Below, in pieces: positions 18,917 to 30,684 of a stretch of DNA of 64,000 nucleotides. Source of the stretch: Cymbomonas tetramitiformis. Taxonomy: Eukaryota; Chlorophyta; Pyramimonadophyceae; Pyramimonadales; Pyramimonadaceae. A program made the position numbers and the translations under genes. The stretch is taken from contig LGRX02003734.1 of NCBI GenBank assembly GCA_001247695.2, positions 1 through 64,000 of the forward strand, read 5' to 3'. The notes under the pieces were generated by a model. The model was not told the origin of the DNA. It was given only the letters and a program-made list of their open reading frames with translations, and searched no databases. Positions within the stretch are counted from its first letter, which is position 1, and each line of letters starts with the position of its first letter.

Positions 18917-20603
18917 TTAACAGAAAGATGTCTCTCGCCTATTTTTGGTGTGTTGCCTACAAATTCTTGAAAGTTTTTTAAGGAGTGGTTTAATCTTACC
19001 ACGGGGAACACCTATCGTGTTGAGGACAGTACCAAAATGAGGAGGGAGGTATCCCATGAGAGTAAGAACTTTGGGCCATTTCACGGTGCTTATGAAGGGC
19101 TTGGAATTTGCATTGGTGATTGTCGTGTCGTGGTGGCCACCATAATAAGGTTCAATATCACTCTGATGATAAAGAGGGTCTTGAGTGGGCCATGGGCAAA
19201 GCGAACAGGGAAGCACCTTGTCGCTTTCGTTCAGAACTTCATTCCAAATATCAGGGCTGACTCCTGTGTATTCTAGCCTCTTCTTCGTGACTCTGGACTT
19301 GGGAAGGACGTTAAGGAACCATTTGGCAATCTTTTTCTGTGTAGGCCTCCAATCAAAGGCTGGTTGAGTATCACTGGGTGCACTGTCTATAGCTATGATA
19401 ACAACATCCGAAAAGTCATCCTTATAGCATCCGCCACCTGGAAGAACGTAGGGGTCATCACCCGCCCAATAGCCATGTGGGATAAATGGAATAGTGTTAT
19501 GCGGGAATCTGAAAACAAGTTTAAAGCCTTTATCAAACCATCTTTTTTGGTTTTTGGGAGACAGCGGAAGAATCCATGTTCTTGAAAATTCAGAAACGGT
19601 GTTGGCCGCTTTATGTCCCATTTCCAAGGTAGTCATAACCGCCGAAGATTTGCCCTTATCTTTCCCATCAAAGGGGGGATTTCCGTAAACGATTCTGCCA
19701 ATGCCTGTTATCGGGTCCACGTAGGCATCCCAAGCGAGACCATCAAAGCCGATTTTCCCATGATGGCAGAAGGGCCCGAGGGCTTTTTTCATTCTTGTGG
19801 TGGGTATGCATCTTCTCGAGTGAATTCTAGGGTGGGCATTTAGTGGGTTGGAGAAAAGTTCACACCCGTTTTTGTCAAGGTTTCTGTCATCCACCAAAAT
19901 ATCTAAGAGGCTTCTCCTGATTGTGTAGCAGTTTTTAGGATCTCCCGAATCAAACTTACATGCATTGAGTGCTTCATGAATATCGTGTGCCCTATTCGAG
20001 TACTCCGCAAGTAAGCATGGGACTGCTTTGTTGGAAAGGCGGTGCCAGGCCAAAAGTTTCCAAAACTCTTTCTTTTGAACATATTGGAGTTCGGGATATT
20101 TAATTGTTCCCGTAACATGGTCCACTTCGGGTTTAGCGGTCACAGCGATGGTATTCTTTTTTGAACTTGATGGACGGTACATGCTAGCTTCCGGGAGAGC
20201 GTGTAAGTATAATTCCTCATTCATCTCCTGTCTTAGGTCAGCAAGTGGAAAAAAGTTTCGATGGTTGTGTTTTGATGTATGTGGTACCTTTTCCAGGGTT
20301 TAGTAGTTTGGGCTTTTCTAAGATTTCTTCAACAATGATTTTCCTTAGTTCGCTATCTTGGGTTGTTTTAAGACTATACAAACTATTATTATTATGTCCC
20401 GAGCATTCAAGTTGGATGTGTTCGAAGGTGCATTTTGTATTCGGTTGGCAGTAGGGGCAGTTTTCAGTTTCGATTTTCCCCAGTTTAAATAAACGTGCTG
20501 GAGAGGCTTGGAGACCCAGGCGTTCTATGCTTCTAGAAGCGGTGAAAGCTTTAGGTCTAGACACGGTAAGTAAGTAAGGTAAGGTAATTTGGTCCGGTTC
20601 CAA
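18917..20603 (-). pseudogene. Retroelement 3' part: RT-type zinc knuckle fused to a Dam-like domain, one frameshift
   Basis: Minus-strand frame 20603-20238 has a pattern typical of the zinc-binding tail of non-LTR reverse transcriptases (ENCPYCQPNTKCTFEHIQLEC). At a T6 run near 20250 the coding sense passes to the next frame, which reads NFFPLADLRQEMNEELYLHA without interruption and continues to 18917. That part contains NGCELFSNPLNAH, a catalytic-type NPPF (in RIVYGNPPFDGK), TWILPLSPKNQKRWF and FIPHGYW, a layout like Dam-type adenine methyltransferases and their retroelement relatives. I infer a 5'-truncated LINE-like element whose ORF ended in a Dam-like module. The polymerase core is not present. 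One frameshift breaks it. Confidence 0.65.
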
Positions 20604-21880
20604 ATCATAAGGAGCAGAGGTTACAATATAGCTACGCTTTTATCGAATTACTCCCCTTGGCACAGGGCAGGGCAGGGGAACAGGCGCAGCGCGCAGGCGG
20701 GCTGTGAGCACCGCAGACCAAGCGCCTTGAAGGGGAATAAACTTTTCCCCTTGCCGCAGACCACGCGCGTCCGACAGAAACACAAAGGTTCACGGGCGAC
20801 GCTCTCCGCCGGTTCTTCAGCTCGAGATCCGGCATGTGCTGGTGAGCTCGGGGTAGTCCCTTTTTCTTTCTCTTTTCGAAGATCTTTTCATCTTAAGATG
20901 CACCTTCGGTACGTAGGTACGACAAGATGCCGCTGCCGTCGTTGTTCTCGCGTCGTGTAGAAGCTCACCGCGGGGTTTGTTCAGTCACGGTGGCAAGCCG
21001 TTCAGCACGCAGGGGTTTCAAAATATTATCAATTGTGGTATGGGAAGTATCAAAGGGCAATATATAATCTCGGCACCACATTTGTCTTTTGTAGGACTTG
21101 GGCTGCTGTGGTTTCACGGCGCCGAGATCCTGGGCTATCAGTTCGAACAGCCACTTCCTAGATCTACGCCGTCATTGTCACTACAAGTTGTAAGGGCAGC
21201 CCAACGTTTGTAAGATCGAAGCCCACTAGCGCTTGAAGTACCTGAGGGCACTATGCGGCTTTAATCTGACGCAATTTGCTGCATCGTTCTGGAAACGCGT
21301 TGTCGACCAGAACTTTACACTCACCCGATCCCCTGGAATCTCAATACCTTTTGACGAACAGAATTAAGCCGAGCGAGTGCTTTTTGTACTTCTGTGGAAA
21401 ACTCTTCAGTAGTAGGCCTGAAAGTGGCTACCGGTACCGACTCATGATGTGCAGTGAGTTTTAATCTTCCGAGAAGAGCAGCCGTGGTTTTCGACGCGCA
21501 CTTTTTAAGACGTTAGGTCGCGGTGAAGCGTTTAGTATTTACCACCCTTGGACCATATGTGGTTCATAACGAAGAGAAGGGGTGCACAGAGAGAAGTGAA
21601 GATATTTTCCCCAATTTAGCAGCATTCCCGACTCTTTAAAACTAGATCAGATAAGCCAGACCGCAGAGGAAACAACATCAGATCCGTGACCAAAAATATT
21701 TTTCGCGCCGTCGCGAAACCAAGGAAGTTCTCTGAACGGTCCTTTGAGCATTGCAGTCACTTGCGCGACATCATCTTCTTTTATTGCTGGCGTGGATGCA
21801 AGAACGGCAGGTGTTTTGGCTTCCTGTGTTGTCTATACAAGGTCTTCTGCTACTTCAAAGAACTACAAATTCCTTGACTG
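20604..21880. other. Upstream region of the GYF/RS gene; no gene assigned
   Basis: No convincing frame is seen. It may contain 5' untranslated exons or the promoter of the next gene. A 62-codon Cys/Phe-rich frame (21686-21877) ends two bases before that gene's ATG and is not persuasive. Confidence 0.4.
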
Positions 21881-24800
21881 ATGGCCGGCCCTGCTTCTAC
21901 ACTCGAAGCCTCAGTGTCTGAGATCACCGCTGCCAAAAATACTAGAAGGTATCCTCAGGAAGCCCACATTTCGAATACTGCAGTCGACGGAGTCGTTGCT
22001 TGTTCCCCTTCACCTGCCCTCGATGGCGGCGTCGAGAGGCGACATATCAGTCGCTGTGATAAAGTGAGGCCAGATAGCTCCTCGAGTCCGGCCAAACGCA
22101 GCCGGTCCCGGAGTCCGAGGCTGGCTCGTCTCTCATCCCCAGACTCAAGGCGCAGACGTAGCCGCACACCAAGCCCAAGGAGCAAACGACGACGCTCACG
22201 CACTCCCAGCCGCCGCAGCCGGTCCAGGACCCCGAAGTTTCGCCGCAGCCGCTCGCGAAGCCCTAGGGGTCAACGCGCCCGCCATACCCCTCCGAAAACT
22301 TCGACCCAACCTGATCGATCCACAGACGACGGGACCACTCGGACCGAAGGCGCCCCTCGGGAAAAGAGGGCCGGAACAGCTTCTCTCGAAGATCCCACGG
22401 CAAGTACAGATCACCTCAGGCAGACAGGGAGCCCGCGACTGAATTTCTCGTGCGATAAGCCGCCGGAGGCATGTCCCTCTTCCCCTTCGTTACTCTCTGT
22501 CCTCACTACACACGTGTTCTCTCCGCGAAACTTGGAATCTACGTGGGCCGTTCGATTTCCAAAAGTTGGAGGCACTTGTTCACAAAATTCGGCGTGTAGA
22601 ACGCGGCGTGTGAAACTCTTCCTTCTCAGGAAGATCTTTCGCGGCCGGCGAGATTTGCGCAGGTGGCGCTGAGTTTCCGCTCTAAGAAGCAACGTGTCAG
22701 GGTTGTGCCGCGTGTGCCTCCGTGCCAGGGAGAGGCGGCTCGAGCTGAGGAGGAGCTCAGTGCCAGGGAGAGGCGGCTCGAGCTGAGGAGGAGCTCCGTG
22801 CCAGGGAGAGGCGGCTCGAGCTGAGGAGGAGCTCAGTGCCAGGGAGAGGCGGCTCGAGCTGAGGAGGAGCTCAGTGCCAGGGAGAGGCGGCTCGAGCTGA
22901 GGAGGAGCTCAGTGCCCGCAATGAGAACCCCCGAGGCTTTTCAGCAAGCTTTGTTTCTACCAGCGAGCTAGGCATTGGAGCTCGAAGCTCAGCTTGCCTG
23001 ATGTTTTGATCCCTTTGGAATACGGGTCGGGTTGTTGTGCAGGCGAACTCTGTCAATGTCGGCACGTCCCAGGGCTCGAAGACTGCGGACGGCTCAGGGA
23101 ACGAACATTTAAGCCGTCCCGGGCGCTTCGGTGAGGCTCACGGCGACGACTCCTTGAGGCGGAGGGTGGCTGGCTTGTCAGATGAGACGGCGGAGCGACG
23201 AGATGTGCGCGGTGAGGACGCCGCCGGCGGCAGCCACCGTGGCTCGAGCTCCCCCGCAGGAAAAGGCTCCTCTGGGAGGGAGCGGAATGCCGGTAGCCCT
23301 GTGCGGACCCGGGATATCCGGCGGCGCACCGGCTTCTCTGACGCTATCCCCGCCGATCACGAGGCTGCGAAGAGGGCCGTGGCGGCGCCGGTCAACGGCG
23401 CGCCCTCCTCCTTGAACTCTCCGCGGGACCTGGGCGACTCCTCGCGGCACAAGACGGGTACCAGCCGGGGCGCCGATCTTTCCGGTGCTGGCACTGGTCC
23501 CGCTCGCAAACCTGACCGCCGGCGCCGAACTGGGTTCTCAGACGAGCCCCCAGCTGATACTGAGCCGGCTAGGCGAACGGGATTCTCCGACGGGCCGGTC
23601 CCCTCTTTGGCCTTCTCGGCTCCGGACCGGTCGCGACGCACGGGTTTCTCGGACACTCCTCCACCTGGCGCCCTGAGGGAAGCGCTGGCTCGGAGGCCGG
23701 TTGTGCCGGATGTCCCTCCCCACAGCGGCAGGGCGGATCTCCCCATCTGCAAGTCGGGGTTCTCAGATGCGCCTCCCATGGTGGTGGGACCTGGGGCGCC
23801 GCGCTGGGACCCTGCGGGCCGCGGAGGTGCTGATCGCTGGATGACGGAGAAGGGCGGTGGGGGTCGGAAGGGCGGGCGGAAAGGCGGTGCCGGTGCGTTT
23901 GCTGGGCGTGGTTACGTGCACGGCGCAGGGAAAGGCGGCGACGACCCGCACTTCTCTGGCAGAGCCGGAGGCTTCGCGAGCGGCCCCGGCGGGCGCGGCA
24001 GCGAGCAGGAAGCGACGCGCAACTGGGCGGGGTTTGCCGACGTCGCGCACGTGGACAAGCCCAGTTACGGCGGAGCGCGCCGTGCGGGCTTCCCGAGCGC
24101 CGGCAGCCGCGGGGAGCTGGGCGGCGCCGAGTGGCACCGAGGTGGGTTCGGGTTGCAGCGCGGGCCTCCCAGTCGTCACCGGGGAGGCGCCTTGGGCGGG
24201 CCCGAGGAGGAGCCGCACGGCATGGCCTGGGGGGCGCGATGGAACGGGGGGACGGATTTAGGGCCCTCGCGAGCGGAGGAACCCCCGTACACCGGCAGTG
24301 GCGCGCATAGCTCGTGGGGAGGTGGAGCCGTCCCAGCGCTGAAGGATGCGAAAGGTAGCTCGGAGGCGCGCTCCTGGAGCAGGGGCAGCCCCTTCACAGA
24401 GACTCCGGAGGCTCTCGCACGGTGGACGGACGGCAAGGGGCGCGTGCTTGCCGAAGCAGGTCCGCGCCCGCCCCGGCATACGTGACAGGAGCCTTGCTGG
24501 ATGAAGCCCTCTGAGAGGAGGTGGAACGGTGCTCAAGCCATCGCTGAGGCGCTTCGCACCCCGCATTGTGTCACGGTATCGCTCCTAGGCGAAGATCCGC
24601 TGCAAGCTGCCAGCTGGCAGCCGCCTGCCGCACGCAGGAGCAGTGCCTGCCTGCGACTAGCTGCAAGCTGCCAGCTGGCAGCCGCCTGCCGCACGCAGGA
24701 GCAGTGCCTGCCTGCGACTAGCTGCAAGCTGCCAGCTGGCAGCCGCCTGCCGCACGCAGGAACAGCGCCTGCCTGCGACTAGCTGCAAGCTGCCAGCTGC

Positions 24801-27091
24801 CAGCCGCCTGCCGCACGCAGGAACAGCGCCTGCCTGCGACTAGCTGCAAGCTGCCAGCTGCCAGCCGCCTGCCGCACGCAGGAACAGCGCCTGCCTGCGA
24901 CTAGCTGCAAGCTGCCAGCTGACTTGGTGCGGTGTGACAGATGAAGGGAGGGATGCAGCTCGAGGCGATCTGGCGTGGCAGCAGCCCCAGGGCGTGGAGC
25001 CGTACTCGCAGTGGGAGCAGTCCTTCAACCACGGCGCTCCTTCCTCGAGCAGCGTGGCGGCCGCTGTGGACCAGGGCGTGGTGCCGGTGCTACCAGCCTC
25101 CACCGCGATAGATGACGGCATGTCCATGGCCCTGCTTGGCCAGCTGAGCGCAGAGGAGGAGAGGTGGGACCCCTGCCCCGGCGGCGAGGAAAGCCTTTCT
25201 TTGAGCCTTCACGCCCGCCACTTCAGCCAAGCTGTGCTCACATCGGGCACCTTCAGGGAGTGCTGTTTGCTCTGCCTTTTCCGGCGCAGAGGCAAGGCCG
25301 GGCCCATCTTCTGAGCAGCGCTGCGCCAGGACGGGGAGGAGAGTGCTTCATGTCAGACGTGCGGGTGGCTGCTTTCGTGCGTCAGTGTGAAGGAGTGGCA
25401 CTACATGGTGCCCGAGTCGGAAACGATATATGGACCGTGCAGTGTTGATCAACTGCACGAGTGGGAGCAGCATTTGCCGACTGCATTGCCGGTATGGACC
25501 ATTTTCCCATCAAGGGTGCCCCTTGCTGCCTTTTCCAGCTCTATCACGTTTGGTGCATTCTTCCAGGCCTGTGCTGCTTCCGTGCTGCTTCCGTGCTGCT
25601 TGTAGCGCAACAGTCCCGTTGAGGCTGCCACCGCTGACCTCCTCCGCGCTGATATGCACGTTGTAGGCTGCCACCGCTGACCTGCTCCGCGCTGATATGC
25701 ACGTTGTAGGCTGCCACCGCTGACCTGCTCCGCGCTGATATGCACGTTGTAGGCTGCCACCGCTGACCTGCTCCGCGCTGATATGCACGTTGTAGGCTGC
25801 CACCGCTGACCTGCTCCGCGCTGATATGCATGGCTGCCACCGCTGACCTGCTCCACGCGCTGATATGCACGCGTGTAGGCCGCCACCGCTGACCTGCTCG
25901 CTGATATGCACGTTGTGGTGCCGCCACCGCTGACCTGCTCGCGCTGATAGCACGTTGTAGGCTGCCACCGCTGACCTGCTCGCGCTGATATGCACGTTGC
26001 AGGCCGCCACCGCTGACCTGCTCCGCGCTGATATGCACGTTGTAGGCCGCCACCGCTGACCTGCTCCGCGCTGATATGCACGTTGTAGGCCGGCGACCGC
26101 TGACCTGCTCCGCGCTGATATGCACGTTGTAGACTGCCACCTGACTGCGCTGATACCTGCTCTGCGCTGATATGCACGTTGTAGGCCGCCACTGCTGACC
26201 TGCCCGCGCTGATATGCACGTTGTAGGCCGCCACCGCTGACCTGCTCCGCGCTGATATGCACGTTGTAGGCTGCCACCGCTGACCTGCTCCGCAGATATG
26301 CACGTTGTAGGCTGCCACCGCTGACCTGCCCGCGCTGATATGCACGTTGTAGGCCGCCACCGCTGACCTGCTCGCGCGCTGACGCGATATGCACGTTGTA
26401 GGCCGCCACCGCTGACCTGCTCCGCGCTGATATGCACGTTGTAGGCCGCCACCGCTGACCTGCTCCGCGCTGGTATTTGCTACGTTATTCGCGTGATTTG
26501 GTCACACTGGCGCCTGGTTTACAATATTCCACGTTGGACCTCGTCATTTCGTTAACTTTGGGGAGGGTTTTTTGGCAGATTTGGAAGGAAGGCGGCGCAA
26601 TGGTTCTGTGTAATCCGGGTAAGAGGCAGATGAGACGACCGCACAGTTTCTCAGGCTCGCACATCGGCAGTGCTCCAGGGCTACTGAATAATGGGAATAT
26701 TTCCAGCCGTGACAACTCAGAGGGTGCTAAGATAGGTCATGTTGATGAGGAGAGAGCCCTAGAGTCCGGCACTCCAGGGAGCTTTGCGTCTGGAATCGCA
26801 GCGCAAGAAGGAAGCCCGGAAGATGAAACAGAAGAATATTTCCGTAGACAAGTGACCACCATCGTGAAAGCCGCGCTGCATTCCTCATGGGAGAAGGGGC
26901 AGCTAACCCGGGAAAGCTTTAAAGCGGTATGCAGAAGTGCGGTGGACAAGGTGATGGGCGCTCATGGGCGGCATGCTTTTCCAACAACACCTGCCGTTGA
27001 CGAGTTTCTCACGGCTGCCCAAAAGGCAAAGGTTGCGAGCCTCGCAAGAAAATGTGAGAAATATCATCATGAAAAACTGCACCTTCAGTGA
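21881..27091 (+). CDS. RS-rich, GYF-domain nuclear protein (host gene, multi-exon)
   Basis: First recognised exon from ATG 21881: Ser-rich N-terminus, then an RS domain (SRSRSPRLARL, RRRRSRTPSPRSKRRRS). Its donor is unresolved. Exon 2 starts at 23043 (gttgtgcag|gcg) with at least five RRTGFSD-type repeats and a Gly-rich region, ending at 24354 or 24459 (both phase 1). Exon 3 is 24941-25163. Exon 4 (25386-25491) and exon 5 (26579-27091) join in phase as a GYF domain: WHYMVPESETIYGPCSVDQL, then LHEWEQ...LPIWKEGG. The C-terminal ~90 residues (EYFRRQVTTIVKAAL...FKAVCRSAVDKVMG) form a helical domain like the SRI-type C-termini of plant CCCH-38-like and PHRF1/SCAF proteins. RS, GYF (proline-ligand) and an SRI-like end point to a splicing or RNA polymerase II-linked role. 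That role is inferred. Upstream exons may exist. Confidence 0.75.
22722..22911. repeat. 38-bp minisatellite, 5 copies
   Basis: Units begin gtgccagggagaggcggctc at 22722, 22760, 22798, 22836 and 22874. It lies in the presumed first intron of the GYF/RS gene, between the RS-domain frame and the acceptor at 23041-23042. Confidence 0.9.
24599..24922. repeat. 61-bp minisatellite, about 5.3 copies
   Basis: Units start gctgcaagctgccagctggc at 24599, 24660, 24721, 24782, 24843 and 24904. It sits in the intron before exon 3 of the GYF/RS gene, ending about 20 bp before the acceptor. The GCTGCC/GGCAGC words allow local hairpins. Confidence 0.9.
25624..26472. repeat. 43-bp minisatellite, about 20 copies
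   Basis: The unit reads gctgccaccgctgacctgct, then ccgcgctgatatgcacgttgtag, with small deletions in the central copies. It fills most of the 1087-bp intron (25492-26578) that divides the GYF domain. Because 43 is not a multiple of three, all minus-strand frames pass through the same peptide sequences in turn and stay open for ~300 codons; these are not genes. Confidence 0.95.
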
Positions 27092-27420
27092 CACTAGAGC
27101 AGTGACCTAGTATATGGAGCACATTGGCTGGAGCCAGCTTGTAAGAATCCCTAGAATGATAACAAGAATTTGTCAATTTTGATCGGATTTGATGGGTGGC
27201 TTTTAAATCTAATTGCATTTCTGTCGTGTCTATGGTGATTGGTGATCGGTCCTCATACATTCAGCCTCCACTGGGGGGGGGGATGGCATCCAGGTATTAA
27301 TGTGCAACACAGTGTTAAGCTTCTGAAAGAAATTGTATGTACAACTACCCTATATATATGTAGATAGATAGATATCGGAATTGCCAAAATTGATGATTTT
27401 TAATAAAGAGCTAAATGTGC

Positions 27421-28045
27421 AGTACGCGTAGGCAAGTGCCATATATGGTAGAATGCGAGTAGGCAAATGATTTTAATGGTGGTTTGCGCGTAGGCAAATG
27501 AATTTAATGGCCATCTGCCCGTAGGCAAATGAAATTAATACTGAGATATCCGTAGACACATTCATAAGGGTGTGTATGGATGCAGATATCATTCTAGCTC
27601 ATGCCGAATGCATAGCTGGCTACATACATGCAAAACTGAATGCAGAATGCATGCAACAATGAATACAGATACACAGTATGCAGAAATCAATGCAAGAATG
27701 AATGCAGATACACATTATACATATGTCTTCACACAAACAATTGATTTAGGGGTTGTCCCGGAATTAATACGGGGTGAAGTCTTCTGGTTCAGCTCCTGTC
27801 GCTCCTGCTAAAAGTCTTTTCTTGCGAGCCATGCCGACTGGTTAATTCATGCGACCGGTGACCGTGAATGTAGAAGGCTGAGTCGACAGTGGAGTTAAAG
27901 CTTGTCCACGGTATGTCTACGAATTATCGCGTATTAATTTCATTTGCCTACGGACAGATGCTCATTACATTCATTTGCCTACGCGCAGACCACCATTAAA
28001 ATCATTTACCTACGTGCATACTACATTGAAATCATTTCACAACAT
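27421..28045. mobile_element. MITE-like element with ~110-bp inverted ends
   Basis: The left arm (27421-27540) carries GCGTAGGCAAATGA-type words spaced about 30 bp. The right arm (27932-28045) is its inverted copy at roughly 90% identity over the best 90 bp, both ending in GGCAAATGAAATTAATAC internally. The ~390 bp between them hold degenerate gaatgcag/atacaca repeats and no credible gene. A related single arm lies at 29908-29981. No target duplication was identified. Confidence 0.7.
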
Positions 28046-28958
28046 ATCTAGGTCCACTTCTCGACTTCGCGGTACCTTCGCGACGGGGTATTGATACTTT
28101 GCGCGGCAGATTCGAAATGGCGTTTCGCTTCCATTCTCAATCGTAGTGCTATCGTATTCCGTCTGTATCTCGACACGTTTCCCGCAACGGACCCCATCAG
28201 CTATCGCGACTCTGTCGAGAAAAATGCCTTGTCACCTTACTGAACCAATGAAAAATTGTTGCATACTTTCATACCAATTATCTGGCCGCGGTGTAGAGAA
28301 GGAAAAATGTAAAGATGCCGTGAAGATCTTGGTCATGAAAATTGCGTCCCATCCTAAAGTTATGACGTGGCAGACCCCACGCATGCCCCACATCCCCGTA
28401 ATTCTTGGAATTAGATTAATCCATCTGCACCGTTCAATAAATATTGTATAATATCTTTGTTCGATTCTGCGTGTCATAGTCATATATCGGTGGCTTTTCG
28501 CGTTGCGTCTGACCTTTGCCGCTTTTTGCAATGGATTGTCGTTTTTTACAGGCTCCTTGCTTAATTGTAATTTGTTAAATATTCAATTTTAAGTGAAGCC
28601 TTCTCCACCCCCGCAGTGTGCGTGCCCCGCCCAGAAAAGATCTCTAACGAAGATTATGTATTAATCTAAGTATCCGATTTCTATTAAATATTAACACATA
28701 TTCATACTGAATGTATTGGTACCCGCTTCGCCTAGGATGATAACGTATATCGCATCTTTTGGAGGTTTCAAAATCCTGAAATTCCGCCCGCTTCGTACCC
28801 AAATGAACGCGTCAGCCCACTGCGAGTTGTGTGGCTGACAGTTCACTCTGTGCAATTTATTCCGGGAATATGACGCATACGAAATACTATTTTTGCTAAC
28901 GCTCCCCTCATCCCATGCGCATACTCGCTTGCAGGCGAGAGCGCGGATGAGGGAAGAA

Positions 28959-29272
28959 ACCCTAGCGGAAATGTGGACGCGGTTGCCATCCGCGTTTCCG
29001 CTAGAGGTAACAGCGCACTGTGAGATGCTCAAAATATATTGCATATGCGTATGTGATATATGTGATATGTTGTGCAATGCTGTATGCGTCTCTGCTGGGC
29101 GTGAGTCGAGATGGCTGGCTCGACTCACGCGCATTACCCCCCCTCACAAGAACCGCCCAGCATCCTGATTGCTGCGCGGATCTTGCTCGCGCAAAAAATA
29201 TGTTGTTCCTAACACGCATTAGAACTCATCTGCAAAGCTATGCTGTGTTTGGTATACGCGAGTATACCAAAA
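28959..29272. repeat. Three strong inverted repeats in 310 bp
   Basis: GCGTGAGTCGAG at 29099-29110 pairs perfectly with 29119-29130 across an 8-base loop. TTTGGTATAC and GTATACCAAA near 29249-29272 pair across GCGA, and the pairing extends outward through TGCTGT/ACAGCA. CTAGCGGAAA near 28960 pairs with TTTCCGCTAG near 29000. Confidence 0.75.
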
Positions 29273-29907
29273 ACAGCAGCCGCTGGAGAGTAACTTACGG
29301 GGCGCTGTCCAGGATAAGCAGTTTAGCGTTTGCGTCTCTCACTCTCGCAATCTTACTTGACCCAAAAGTTTTGTATAAATGCCATTCCATACCAAATGAA
29401 GCGTACGCCACCCGCGATCACTTTATTACTGTACGCAGGATTGAATAATAATTTTAGTTGACGGTCAAGATGGATCAAATTATATAGCATTAGCCTGGTG
29501 GTAAAAAACGGCAGTTTATGGCGCCACATCGACAGACATGTCGGACGTCTGATATTTCAGACCTCTACTCGCCAATAGTAGGGATGGAAGATGGATACGG
29601 TAGGAATATTATGATTCAGGTACCTCATATTTAATATTTTATGTTTTTTGGACCAATTTAAGCCGTCGTAATTCTTTTGATCGGACTGTAATATGTGTGC
29701 ACCCTCGCCACGTATGCATGCCATGCTGGAATTCTCGAGTTGCGGTCGTCTCAGGGCACCTTCGCGATAGAACCGCAACGGGGATCATGACTCGTATCCC
29801 GACAATGTCCCGATATTTGCTAAGTCCGGTACGTGACATGCGTCGGCAGTGCATCAGATGAGATCGGGACATGTCGCGATATTGGAAATGGACCTAGATA
29901 CGTTGTG

Positions 29908-29981
29908 TTGCCTACGCGCATTCCACATTTAAATAATTTGCCTACGGGCAGTCTACCGTATATGACATTTGCCTACGCGCA
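29908..29981. repeat. Orphan MITE arm (TTGCCTACGCGCA units)
   Basis: Three copies of TTGCCTACGCGCA or TTGCCTACGGGCA, spaced about 30 bp, match the subrepeats in the arms of the 27421-28045 element. No inverted partner was seen nearby. Confidence 0.7.
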
Positions 29982-30652
29982 CTGCACATATAACCCTTTA
30001 ATAAAATTGTACGTTGTTCACATAATAGCTCTATCAAACCATGGACAGTGTAATAATCCAGTTAAAGATTTGGTGGTGTGATAGTCCATGGAGTGTGCTA
30101 CTCCAATTCTCTATTTATTTTTCTAAAAATAGCACCATATAATCGGTGGGTAGCAGTGTTTGTATCGTTGCCCAGACAGTCTCCTATCGCACCTATCGTC
30201 CTCTACCCGGAACAAGTAGGGCACATGTAGTTAGATGTTTGTTTTAAATCATGTGAACACTATGGTACTTTTCCCGGGGAGGGGGGTTGTATCTTGCTGC
30301 GGAGGGTTTGCACGGTCGTGTTTGCACCGAGCACGGCGGGGGCTATGCATGTAAACAGTTGCGCTCAAAACCACAGGTCCAAACATTGCTTTTTGCTAAA
30401 GTTGTGGCGGTTTGTTAATTTCGAACTGATTCATCTCATCTGATTAGTGGCAGAAGGTAATCGCTTGTCGATGGATATAAACGAACACGGATCGCATCAG
30501 GCTGTGCTGGTGAACAAAATAAATACACTACGCGGCGCATACGAATGTAGCATGTAAGGCGATTTAGCGTAAAGCAACCGAAACTCGCAAACCTCCTCAG
30601 TGGTGCCGGGTGGGATCATGTCGAGGTGGTGTGGGGCTCTATTGCAGCCACA

Positions 30653-30684
30653 TGTGTGTGTGTGTGTGCGCGCGCGCGCGCGCG
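30653..30684. repeat. Alternating TG/CG dinucleotide tract
   Basis: A (TG)n run passes directly into (CG)n, a 32-base alternating purine-pyrimidine tract of the kind that can adopt Z-DNA. Confidence 0.9.

Noticed and set aside
25449..26452. Three overlapping minus-strand frames of about 300 codons each
   Set aside because: The 43-bp minisatellite shifts frame by one each unit, so all three frames contain the same peptides in turn. The region is an intron between two exons whose phases match.
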